Source: Pinirhizobacter soli (GTDB taxonomy: Bacteria > Pseudomonadota > Gammaproteobacteria > Xanthomonadales > Rhodanobacteraceae). Taken from it: a DNA stretch of 64,000 nucleotides. Shown here in pieces: positions 9,222 to 16,975 of the stretch; position 1 is the first letter of the stretch, and the number at the start of each line of letters is the position of its first letter. Location: positions 558,001 through 622,000 of the forward strand of contig NZ_JADZLQ010000001.1 in the NCBI RefSeq assembly GCF_015905305.1. The letters run 5' to 3'. The notes under the pieces were generated by a model. It saw nothing but the letters and a program-made list of their open reading frames with translations, ran no database searches and was not told the DNA's origin. The position numbers and the translations under genes were made by a program.

Positions 9222-9677
9222 TCAGTGCTTGCTGTAAACGATGAATCCCACGAGGACGCACGCAGCGCCGATCAGCTTGCGTGCGCTTACCGGCTGGGCG
9301 GCGAGGCCCGCCAGGCCGAAATGGTCCATGAGCATGGCGCCGAGCACTTGGCCCAGGACGACGGCGAGGATGAACGTGGTCACGCCCAGGCGCGGCGCCA
9401 TGAAAAGGGCGGTACTCACATAGACCAGGCCAGCAACGCCGCCGAACCAGATCCACGCCGGGGCGGTGAAGGCCTTGCCCCACTGAGGTGCCGGAATCCC
9501 CGCCAGGGCCAGCAACGGCACCAGGGCCAGCACGCCAACCATGAGCGACACCAGCGTGGCCCAGAGCGGGTGACCGAGGACTCGGCCAAGCTGGCCATTG
9601 GCCGACGCCTGGTAGGGGACGACGGCTCCGGCTAAAGCAGAAAGCAGGAGGAAGAAAAGCTGCGTTGCCTGACCCAT
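9222..9677 (-). CDS. YdcZ/DMT-family small membrane transporter, first gene of the tox-like operon
   Basis: A 151-residue integral membrane protein of the YdcZ (DUF606) type within the drug/metabolite transporter superfamily. About five hydrophobic segments are visible, including LFFLLLSALAGAVVPYQA at the N-terminus, followed by ASANGQLGR, which is typical of the family. The C-terminus KLIGAACVLVGFIVYSKH is also characteristic. Length matches the family (about 150 residues). It is the promoter-proximal gene of the operon and ends 14 nt before toxA. Known toxoflavin producers such as Burkholderia glumae use a separate RND-type exporter (toxFGHI), so a likely role here is product export or self-protection. 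That role is inferred only from position. Confidence 0.85.
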   Translation of the reverse strand: MGQATQLFFLLLSALAGAVVPYQASANGQLGRVLGHPLWATLVSLMVGVLALVPLLALAGIPAPQWGKAFTAPAWIWFGGVAGLVYVSTALFMAPRLGVTTFILAVVLGQVLGAMLMDHFGLAGLAAQPVSARKLIGAACVLVGFIVYSKH

Positions 9678-9690
9678 GGGGCTTGCTCAA

Positions 9691-9713
9691 CCTGACGTTC
9701 GTTGGGAGTCAGG
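9691..9713. promoter_or_regulatory. Inverted repeat CCTGAC-N11-GTCAGG upstream of the tox-like operon
   Basis: A perfect 6-bp dyad with an 11-nt spacer, 14 bp before the start codon of the transporter gene. The position and symmetry fit an operator for a dimeric regulator, or a hairpin in the 5' untranslated region. No regulator gene lies next to the operon (toxoflavin genes in Burkholderia use the LysR-type ToxR), and no clear promoter elements could be fixed around it. A short dyad can arise by chance. Confidence 0.35.
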
Positions 9714-9789
9714 ATGGCAGCGGACCCACGGGTCGGCTGTCGGGTACGCCGCTGTAGGGATGTAGGGTTTTTCTTCAGCTCTCGCCCAC

Positions 9790-9815
9790 AAAAAAGCCGG
9801 GCATGGCCCGGCTTT
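9790..9815 (-). terminator. Rho-independent terminator of prfB
   Basis: On the minus strand a 10-bp stem AAAGCCGGGC/GCCCGGCTTT with a 3-nt loop is followed by six T. It starts 29 bp after the prfB stop and separates prfB transcription from the tox-like operon, which therefore needs its own promoter in 9678-9789. Confidence 0.85.
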
Positions 9816-9844
9816 ACTTGAACTTATCGTGGCTTCGACGCCAG

Positions 9845-10970
9845 CTACGCATCCACTCGCTTGGAGCCCGCTTCCAGCCCTGACTTAAGGCTCGCCTCGA
9901 TGAACTCGTCCAGATCGCCGTCGAGGACCTTCTGCGTGTCGGTACGTTCGATACCGGTGCGCAGGTCCTTGATGCGGGACTGGTCCAGCACGTAGTTGCG
10001 GATCTGGCTGCCCCAGCCGATGTCCGACTTGGTGGCCTCCAGGGCATCTTTCTCGGCGTTGCGCTTCATGACCTCAAGTTCGTACAGCTTGGCCTTGAGC
10101 ATTTTCATGGCACGGTCGCGGTTGGCATGCTGGCTTCGTTCGGTCTGGCACGCCACGACCGTATTGGTGGGCACATGGGTGATGCGCACGGCCGATTCGG
10201 TCTTGTTGACGTGCTGGCCGCCGGCGCCCGAGGAACGGTAGACGTCAGTCCTGAGGTCGGCCGGGTTGATGTCGATCTCGATATCGTCGTCCACTTCCGG
10301 CGACACGAATACCGAGGTGAAGCTGGTATGGCGGCGGTTGTCCGAATCGAAGGGGCTCTTGCGCACCAGGCGGTGCACGCCGATTTCCGTCTTCAGCCAG
10401 CCATAGGCGTAGTCGCCCTCCACGCGGAAGGTGGCCGACTTGATGCCCGCCACTTCGCCGGCGCTGGCTTCCATCAGTTCGGTTTTCCAGCCGCGGGCCT
10501 CACACCAGCGCAGGTACATGCGCAACAGCATCTCGGCCCAGTCCTGGGCCTCGGTACCGCCGGCACCGGCCTGGATATCGACGAAGGCGTAACTTGCGTC
10601 CATCTCGCCTGAGAACATGCGCTGGAATTCGAGCTTGTTGACGCGAGCGTCGAGCCTGGCGACATCGGTTTCGATGGAAGCCACGGTGGCTTCGTCGCCG
10701 TCGGCGGCGGCCATCTCCAGCAATTCACCGGCATCGGCAAGGCCCGAGGAGAGCTCGTCGATACCGGTGACGATGGTGTCCAGGCTGGCGCGCTCGCGGC
10801 CGAGTTCCTGGGCGCGCTTGGGGTCGTCCCATACGGTGGGATTTTCCAGTTCGCGGCCGACTTCTTCCAGGCGTTCTTTCTTTACAGCGTAGTCAAAGAT
10901 ACCCCCTGAGCGATTCCACCCGGCCGGCGAGGTCGGTGATACGCGCAAGGATGGGGTTGGTCTCGATCAT
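9845..10970 (-). CDS. prfB: Peptide chain release factor 2 (needs programmed +1 frameshift)
   Basis: Terminates translation at UGA and UAA. The gene starts at an ATG at 10970 ([18 protein letters not shown]), reads 25 codons to an in-frame TGA at 10893-10895, then must shift +1 to continue as [12 protein letters not shown]. The full product is 374 residues. RF2 hallmarks are the SPF stop-recognition tripeptide in [17 protein letters not shown] and the catalytic GGQ in [16 protein letters not shown]. The C-terminus is SKRVDA. The frameshift is the normal autoregulatory device of prfB, not a mutation. Its site is listed separately. It is followed by a strong terminator, and asnB lies 36 bp upstream in the same direction. 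Confidence 0.97.
10892..10907 (-). promoter_or_regulatory. prfB programmed +1 frameshift site
   Basis: Minus-strand sequence AGGGGG-TAT-CTT-TGA-C: an internal Shine-Dalgarno-like stretch, a three-base spacer, the slippery Leu codon CTT, the UGA stop and a following C. This is the canonical RF2 autoregulation signal. When RF2 is scarce the ribosome slips to GAC and makes more RF2. Confidence 0.95.
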
Positions 10971-11006
10971 GTCGGGCCCGGGAAAGTGTTGGGGAATAGC
11001 CTGCCA

Positions 11007-12674
11007 TCATACCAGAGCCTGTTGGTGCACCCCCGCCACGGCGCGGCCGGAGGGGTCGGCGGCGGCCGCGAAGGCCGGATCCCAGGCCAGCGCGGCAGGC
11101 GAGGAACAGGCGATGGATTTACCGCCGGGAACGGTGGCGGCACAGGCTTCGCCCGGGAAGTGCTGCTCGAAGATCCGGCGGTAGAAATAGGCTTCCTTGG
11201 TGACCGGCGTGTTGTAAGGGAAGCGCGAGGCAGCGGCGGCAAATTCACGATCGCTCACCGCGCGTTCGGCATGCGCCTTGAGTCCGTCGATCCAGCCATA
11301 ACCCACGCCGTCGCTGAATTGCTCCTTCTGCCGCCACAGGATCGAATCCGGCAGTGCGCCCTCGAAGGCCTGGCGCAGGATGGCTTTTTCCATGCCGCCG
11401 GCAGGCACCATCTTCTCCTTTGCGTCGATGCTCATGGCCGTGTCGATGAACTGGAGGTCAAGGAACGGTACGCGGGCCTCCACGCCCCAGGCCGCCATCG
11501 ACTTGTTCGCCCGGAGGCAGTCGTAACTGTGCAGCGCATCGAGCTTGCGCACGGTTTCCTCGTGGAATTCCCGTGCCGAGGGTGCCTTGTGGAAATAAAG
11601 ATAGCCGCCGAAGATCTCGTCCGATCCCTCGCCGGACAGCACCATCTTCACGCCCATGGCCTTGATCCGCCGCGCCAGCAGGAACATCGGCGTCGATGCG
11701 CGGATCGTGGTCACGTCGTAGGTTTCGATGTGGCGGATCACTTCGGGAAGCGCATCGAGGCCTTCGTCGAAGGTGTAGGTGAAGCCATGGTGCACGGTGT
11801 CCAGCGCCTTCGCGGCAACTTCAGCGGCGGCAAGGTCCGGGGAGCCTGCAAGGCCAATGGCAAACGAATGCAGGCGGGGCCACCAGGCTTCGGCGCGGTC
11901 GTCGTCCTCGACGCGGCGACGGGCGAATTGCGAGGCCACGGCCGCCACCAAAGAGGAATCCAGACCGCCTGAGAGCAGCACGCCATAGGGGACGTCCGTC
12001 ATCATCTGCCGGTGCACGGCCGCCTCGAAGGCGGAGCGCAGCGCCTCGGGCGCGATGGATTTGCCCTGCGTGGCTTCGTACTGGCGCCATGGCGTTTGCC
12101 AGTACTTCACCGTGGTGCCCGATGCACTGTCGTGGACGTGACCCGGCGGGAATTCGGCAATGTCCGCGCACAGCCCCACCAGCGACTTCATTTCCGAGGC
12201 CACGCATAACCGGCCCTTCCCGTCATGGCCCCAATACAAAGGACAAACGCCAAGCGGATCGCGCGCAACCAGGTATCGACGGCTGGCCGCATCCCAAAGA
12301 GCAAAAGCAAAAATGCCGTTGAGTTTCGACAGGAAGCCGGCGCCATGCTCGCGGTACAGGGCGTTGATCACCTCGCAGTCGGAACCCGTGGTGAATTCGT
12401 AAGTGCTGTCCGCGCGTAGTTCCCGATGGTTGTAGATCTCCCCGTTCACCGCCAACGCCAGCTCTCCGTCGCGCGAGCGCAGCGGCTGCGCGCCACTGGC
12501 AGGATCGACGATGGCCAGCCGCTCGTGCACCAGGATCGCCCCGTCGTCGACGAACACGCCGCTCCAGTCGGGTCCGCGATGGCGCTGGCGCTGGGACATC
12601 TGCAGGGCAAGGCTGCGCAGCGCGGGCAAGTCGTCACCAGCGGCAAGGTTGAAGATGGCGAAGATGGAACACAT
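11007..12674 (-). CDS. asnB: Asparagine synthase B (glutamine-hydrolysing)
   Basis: Makes asparagine from aspartate, ATP and glutamine. The 555-residue length is that of E. coli AsnB. The start MCSIFAIFN exposes Cys2 as the glutaminase nucleophile after Met removal. The N-terminal Ntn domain contains RHRGPDWSG and the glutamine-site segment VNGEIYNHRELR. The synthetase domain carries the PP-loop LLSGGLDSSL and a second conserved block VLSGEGSDEIFGGYLYFHKA. The ATG at 12674 is preceded by AGGAGA. The gene begins 28 bp after a terminator hairpin that belongs to an Asn-codon attenuator (separate entries), so its expression probably responds to charged tRNA-Asn. prfB lies 36 bp downstream and could be partly cotranscribed. 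Confidence 0.96.
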   Translation of the reverse strand: MCSIFAIFNLAAGDDLPALRSLALQMSQRQRHRGPDWSGVFVDDGAILVHERLAIVDPASGAQPLRSRDGELALAVNGEIYNHRELRADSTYEFTTGSDCEVINALYREHGAGFLSKLNGIFAFALWDAASRRYLVARDPLGVCPLYWGHDGKGRLCVASEMKSLVGLCADIAEFPPGHVHDSASGTTVKYWQTPWRQYEATQGKSIAPEALRSAFEAAVHRQMMTDVPYGVLLSGGLDSSLVAAVASQFARRRVEDDDRAEAWWPRLHSFAIGLAGSPDLAAAEVAAKALDTVHHGFTYTFDEGLDALPEVIRHIETYDVTTIRASTPMFLLARRIKAMGVKMVLSGEGSDEIFGGYLYFHKAPSAREFHEETVRKLDALHSYDCLRANKSMAAWGVEARVPFLDLQFIDTAMSIDAKEKMVPAGGMEKAILRQAFEGALPDSILWRQKEQFSDGVGYGWIDGLKAHAERAVSDREFAAAASRFPYNTPVTKEAYFYRRIFEQHFPGEACAATVPGGKSIACSSPAALAWDPAFAAAADPSGRAVAGVHQQALV

Positions 12675-12701
12675 GGCTGGTGATCTCCTAAGGTTTTCAA
12701 G

Positions 12702-12745
12702 AATTGAAAACGACGAAGGCCCGCTTTGGGCGGGCCTTCGTCGTT
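12702..12745 (-). terminator. asnB leader terminator (attenuator hairpin)
   Basis: A perfect 16-bp stem: arms 12709-12724 and 12730-12745, loop of 5 nt. On the minus strand it is followed by TTTTCAATTC. It lies just upstream of asnB, between the leader peptide and the structural gene. The minus-strand 5' arm contains GGCCCGCCC (12728-12736), which is exactly complementary to GGGCGGGCC (12778-12786) near the end of the leader peptide gene, giving a competing antiterminator. Confidence 0.85.
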
Positions 12746-12768
12746 GCATGGGGTGATGGATCTACCGC

Positions 12769-12876
12769 CTACACGAGGGCCCGCCCGGCTTCCCGGGGAT
12801 TATTCAGGCCATTATTCACCGCTGCCACGCAGGCGCACTGGGCGCATGCCGGCAAAAGGGGAAACTGGCGGGTCAT
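12769..12876 (-). CDS. asnB attenuator leader peptide (35 aa, Asn-Asn twice)
   Basis: A short reading frame with ATG at 12876 and TAG at 12769, encoding MTRQFPLLPACAQCACVAAV followed by NNGLNNPREAGRALV. Four Asn codons (AAT) sit at 12811-12816 and 12799-12804, just before the RNA segment able to form the antiterminator. By analogy with his, thr, phe and trp leaders, ribosome stalling at Asn codons when charged tRNA-Asn is low would free the downstream arm and prevent the terminator from forming. A self-pairing segment (CCCGG-GAAG-CCGGG) right after the Asn codons could act as the 1:2 pause hairpin. The ribosome-binding site is weak (GTGACCACG before ATG). The call rests on this architecture. 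Confidence 0.75.
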   Translation of the reverse strand: MTRQFPLLPACAQCACVAAVNNGLNNPREAGRALV

Positions 12877-12931
12877 CGTGGTCACGGGTCGACTAAAACA
12901 GACTTGGCGCGGATACGCAAGCGATAAGTCA

Positions 12932-15900
12932 TCAAAGTCGATGCACCGTCCTGGCGCCAGAGTCCGGATCCACTTCCGTGAACTGGGACAGGCCCATGCC
13001 GGTGAGCCGCAATCGCAACTCGGTGTCTGCATCGTTACCGTCATCGGGTTCGGATGAGTCCATTGGAGTATCGCCCCGGGCATCATGAATTGAGACCAGC
13101 CATGTCAGGTGGCTCGCGGACATGCGGCCCGCGGCACGATTCACATCATCACATGTAAGGCTCTGCAGCCTCTGGGCCAGGGCGTCGCCAGGCACGTCAC
13201 TGTTGAGATCAATGGCCGTTACCAACGCCGACTCAACTTCCGCCCGATCATGATAGCGCGCGGCAAGGTCCCGCCGAATGGACCGTATCTCCAGGTCCAG
13301 TTCCGGCTGCATCACGGGCTTGCTGCCTTTCAGAAGATCAGAGACAACCGCGCGCGCAGTGGCCAGCGCATCGAGGCCATAGGCCGCGTCAACGGCCGAC
13401 CTGAACCCGCACATCCGCACGCCGCGGGTATCGGTGGTCATCGACCTTACGCCGTAAGTAACACCCATCTGCTCGCGCAGCGTCGTTTTTACCCGGCGCT
13501 GGATGATCTTGTCGATGCACGTGGGAAGCGCGTCGTCGGCGGTGCCGTCACGAGGACTGGGGTAGCCCAGCATCACCTGAGACTGCTGTGCCTGGTCGGT
13601 GCGGAACACATGGACACCCGGATGCGCGGACTGCATGGGCACAGGAACGGGCAGGCGATGACGCTCGCCCACACCGCTTACTGAGCCGAACGAAGCGGCG
13701 AGATCGCCCATCAGCGTGTCGGGGTCGAAAGGCCCGACAGCCACGATGGTGGCGTTGGATGGATCAAGGTAACGGGCCGTCCAACGTTCAAGCTGGGCGG
13801 GTGACATGGCTACCAGCGATGCGTCCGTACCCTCGCCAACGGGGTCGCGGCCATAAGGGTGGTCCTCACCCAGGACCAGGGTCTCCATCAGCACGTTGCC
13901 ACGAAGGGATGGGTGCGTGGCCACCAGGTTCATGTCGGCGCGCGCCCTGGCATGCGACTGATCAAGCAGATGCGCGGGGAAACGCGTATCGGTAAGCATG
14001 TCCTTTACGATCTGCGCCCCCTGCGCGAGGTTCGACGGCGGGCCCTCAAGCGTGATGCGCGAGTAACCTTCCGTCGATCGCGCCGTCACTGCCAATTCAA
14101 GGTCGTCAAGCTTTTGCTTCAATGCCCGGCCTTCAAGTGCGCCAGCACGCTGGGTGAGGACGCGCAGAGCGGCCTTGGCAACTCCCACGCCGGTATCTGG
14201 GTCCAGATCACCCATACGCCCACCATGGAACACGAAGACCACCCTAGCGTCCGCGCCCTCGCGCATGGGCGCAAGAATCACGGGCAAATCATTGGTGAGC
14301 TCCCGTCGAAGGACGGCAGGAAAAAAAGCGGGTCCGGGCGATGCCATCCCAGGAAGCACGGTCCGGTCGACATGTGTCGGCGTTGCCGACAAGGTCGGAT
14401 CCGGACTGCCCACATCCCAGGAAATATTACGTCGCTCGCCAGCGTTGCCCGGCGATAAGCGCGGCCGTTCGCCGGGGGTGACCAGCAGGGTGTGCGAGCC
14501 GCGGGCCAGCCAGTCACCGACCACCTTCTTCACCGACGCAGGCGTCGCCTCATGCCAGGCCTGTATGTCGGCATTGGCGCAATCGGGATCGCCGCCCCTG
14601 TCCAGGCAGTGCACTACCGCCGTGGCAATGGCATCAGAGGAGGACTGTGCATGGGCTTCTGCCGAGATCAACAAGCGTCGTGCAGATTCGACTTCTTCGC
14701 CCGACGGCCCCTGCTCCAGGAACGTTGCCATGACGTGGTTGAGTGTCTCTTCGACCTGCTGCTGATCGGCGTCGCCACGCAGGCTTAGCACGATCTTCAA
14801 CTGGCTTCCCAGCTCGCGCGGATCGACAAAGGCGCCTGCGAATACCATTTCATTTTCGAGCGCAGCTTTAAGGCGCTGGGAGATGATGCGGGCCGCCAGC
14901 GTGAGTCCGGGCAGATCCGAGTGTCCATCCTGCGGGACGTTCCAGGCGCGGTAAAGCCTTGGCGTGGAGACCTTGTCGAACATTTCATCGTTGGTGTCGT
15001 CAGTCCGCGGCTGGATGTCGGGCTTAGCTGCCGGGAAGGTATTCCCTGGCTCGATGTCGGCGAAGTAATGGGTAACCATGCGGCGGACATCTTCTTCGTC
15101 GACGTTGCCGCTGATCACCAGCGTGGCAAGGTTCGGCCGTTGCCTGGCCCGCATCAAATTTTCCACGTCGGCTGGCTGTAGGGAGCGCAGGTCATCCATT
15201 CGGCCGCCTGGGGAGGCATGGTAGGGATGGCCATAGGGATACATGGCCCGCGCCATCACCTCGCTGGCGCGCTGGGCGCTGTCGTCCCGTTGCCTGAGTT
15301 CATTGAATACGACGTTGCGCTCTGTCTCCAGTTGCGCTGGCGACAGCGGATCGGTCGCATGCGCCAGCCGGTAGCTTTTCTCCAGCAATATAAGTTCCAG
15401 CGCGTCCTGCGGGCCTTCCGTGAAGTACACGGTGTTGTCATGGGTGGTGTAGGCGTTGTGCGTCACTCCCGCAGCGATATAGAGATCGTCGAAGGGAACG
15501 TTGTCTGGCAGGTTGCGCCTGAAAGTCAGATGTTCGGCAAGGTGCACGGCACCTCGCTGGCCCTGGCGTTCGATCTTGCTGCCGTCGCCAAAGCGAAGCT
15601 GCACGCCCACCGTGTCGCCCTTGCCGGGCACCAGGATCACGCGCAAGCCATTAGGCAGGCTCCAATCGCTCCAGGTCATGTCCACGCCGCCGGTCGGCAC
15701 CGGATCGCCGAACACCTGCTTGATCAACCACCGGCCGAACTCGATGTCCAGGCCTGGCGACATCAGGTCAAGCCGATCACTGCGTCCATGCTGGTCGATC
15801 TGCCAAAGAAGCCGTGCGCCATCTGCTGCAGGTCCAAGCGCCTGCACCGCTTGTAACGTGCGATCTTCCGCAGGCAGCGATGCGTCGCCCTGGCGCACCT

Positions 15901-16906
15901 GGTTGGTGACGTTGGCCAGGACGTCTCGCGCAACAATGCCGGCAAGCGGCGCGAACTTTTCAGATTGGGTGTGGGGAACGAGCGTTCTCGCGTGCCCGAG
16001 CTGGTTGTATAGCGCCGTGGTGAGCCCGGCGGCCAGAGTGCCAGCAAGCGTGGCAAGTGTTGCCCGTGGATGCCTTGTGATGAAGGGTCCAATCGGCGCA
16101 AGGCAGCGAACCACCGGTGAGGCAACGTTGGCCAGCTGCTGCCGGAGAAGTGGCATCTGCGCGTCTGCCCCGTCCGCTTCCCCCGGGACGATTTCGGCCT
16201 GCGCGGCGGGTATCCCGCCGAGAAGCACCAGCGCGCCGACCGCGGCTGCGCTCCATGGGTTGCCCTGCCCGTTTCGAACCGGGACGGACGTGTCCAGGGT
16301 AGCGTCGCGCGACACCCGTTCGAGTTCCTTGATGCGCGCGCTGACCCCCTGCCTGGCGGGAAATACACCGGACCATGATGCCGGTTCGAGAGAGCTTTCA
16401 TGCAACCGCTTGTACAGTTCATTCAACATTCGCGACGTTGCCGGGCGAACAAGCGCGGGCGGTGGATTCGCATGCCGCTCGTGCCACGATTGCACGGGCA
16501 TCCTGACGGCATCTTCAACGACCGCTTCCCAGATTTTGCGCTCTTCCGCATTGGCCTCTGGCAAGGCGACAAGCAGCGCCTCGGTCACCAACCGGGGGGC
16601 CATGGCGTCGCCCAATGGCGTACGGCCAAAGCCACCAGTGATGAGCGTAGCCAGTTCCCGATCCGTCAATGCCCGGCCACTAAGCATCTCCCCAAGCCGC
16701 TGCAGGGCCTCCCTCGGGACACCTGTCAAGGGCAGTTCGATGGGACCACGTTCGACCCCTGGCTTCCCCACGGTTCGATCGCGGGTGACGGCAATGCTAC
16801 GCGGAAGGTTACTTACCCCCTGCGGCCGCGGAACCATGGCGATCGGCAGCCTGCCGGAAGCGACGACGGGCGGATGCGATGGGGAAGCTACGCTGCTGAC
16901 GGGCAT
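12932..16906 (-). CDS. Giant M16 (pitrilysin/insulinase) peptidase with long N-terminal extension
   Basis: A 1324-residue protein. The first M16 module carries the inverted zinc motif H455-L-A-E-H459 and the third ligand E536, with NAYTTHDNTVYF between, so it should be an active zinc endopeptidase. A second M16 repeat in the C-terminal part (about residues 870-1290) lacks HxxEH and is probably the inactive partner half. Residues 1-215 match no domain I know. They start with a Ser/Pro-rich segment (MPVSSVASPSHPPVVASGRL) and contain no N-terminal signal. At about 216-240 a segment NPWSAAAVGALVLLGGIPAA ending AQA-E looks like an internal signal peptide or membrane anchor. Another hydrophobic stretch lies near 285-305. 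Ordinary periplasmic M16 proteins have an N-terminal signal. The asnB leader starts 55 bp after its stop. Confidence 0.85.
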   Translation of the reverse strand: MPVSSVASPSHPPVVASGRLPIAMVPRPQGVSNLPRSIAVTRDRTVGKPGVERGPIELPLTGVPREALQRLGEMLSGRALTDRELATLITGGFGRTPLGDAMAPRLVTEALLVALPEANAEERKIWEAVVEDAVRMPVQSWHERHANPPPALVRPATSRMLNELYKRLHESSLEPASWSGVFPARQGVSARIKELERVSRDATLDTSVPVRNGQGNPWSAAAVGALVLLGGIPAAQAEIVPGEADGADAQMPLLRQQLANVASPVVRCLAPIGPFITRHPRATLATLAGTLAAGLTTALYNQLGHARTLVPHTQSEKFAPLAGIVARDVLANVTNQVRQGDASLPAEDRTLQAVQALGPAADGARLLWQIDQHGRSDRLDLMSPGLDIEFGRWLIKQVFGDPVPTGGVDMTWSDWSLPNGLRVILVPGKGDTVGVQLRFGDGSKIERQGQRGAVHLAEHLTFRRNLPDNVPFDDLYIAAGVTHNAYTTHDNTVYFTEGPQDALELILLEKSYRLAHATDPLSPAQLETERNVVFNELRQRDDSAQRASEVMARAMYPYGHPYHASPGGRMDDLRSLQPADVENLMRARQRPNLATLVISGNVDEEDVRRMVTHYFADIEPGNTFPAAKPDIQPRTDDTNDEMFDKVSTPRLYRAWNVPQDGHSDLPGLTLAARIISQRLKAALENEMVFAGAFVDPRELGSQLKIVLSLRGDADQQQVEETLNHVMATFLEQGPSGEEVESARRLLISAEAHAQSSSDAIATAVVHCLDRGGDPDCANADIQAWHEATPASVKKVVGDWLARGSHTLLVTPGERPRLSPGNAGERRNISWDVGSPDPTLSATPTHVDRTVLPGMASPGPAFFPAVLRRELTNDLPVILAPMREGADARVVFVFHGGRMGDLDPDTGVGVAKAALRVLTQRAGALEGRALKQKLDDLELAVTARSTEGYSRITLEGPPSNLAQGAQIVKDMLTDTRFPAHLLDQSHARARADMNLVATHPSLRGNVLMETLVLGEDHPYGRDPVGEGTDASLVAMSPAQLERWTARYLDPSNATIVAVGPFDPDTLMGDLAASFGSVSGVGERHRLPVPVPMQSAHPGVHVFRTDQAQQSQVMLGYPSPRDGTADDALPTCIDKIIQRRVKTTLREQMGVTYGVRSMTTDTRGVRMCGFRSAVDAAYGLDALATARAVVSDLLKGSKPVMQPELDLEIRSIRRDLAARYHDRAEVESALVTAIDLNSDVPGDALAQRLQSLTCDDVNRAAGRMSASHLTWLVSIHDARGDTPMDSSEPDDGNDADTELRLRLTGMGLSQFTEVDPDSGARTVHRL

Positions 16907-16975
16907 GCCTATCTCTCAGGATGTAAGAGAGGGCAATCCTAGGCATGCGCCTACACGCACGCTTCATGATTTACG

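Noticed and set aside
10871-10970. prfB as a frameshifted pseudogene
   Set aside because: The TGA sits in the exact RF2 programmed-frameshift context, with Shine-Dalgarno-like AGGGGG and CTT-TGA-C.
12877-13086. Longer version of the asnB leader frame reaching into the M16 gene
   Set aside because: It is antiphase coding of the M16 3' end. The ATG at 12876 gives a leader of the size expected for attenuators.
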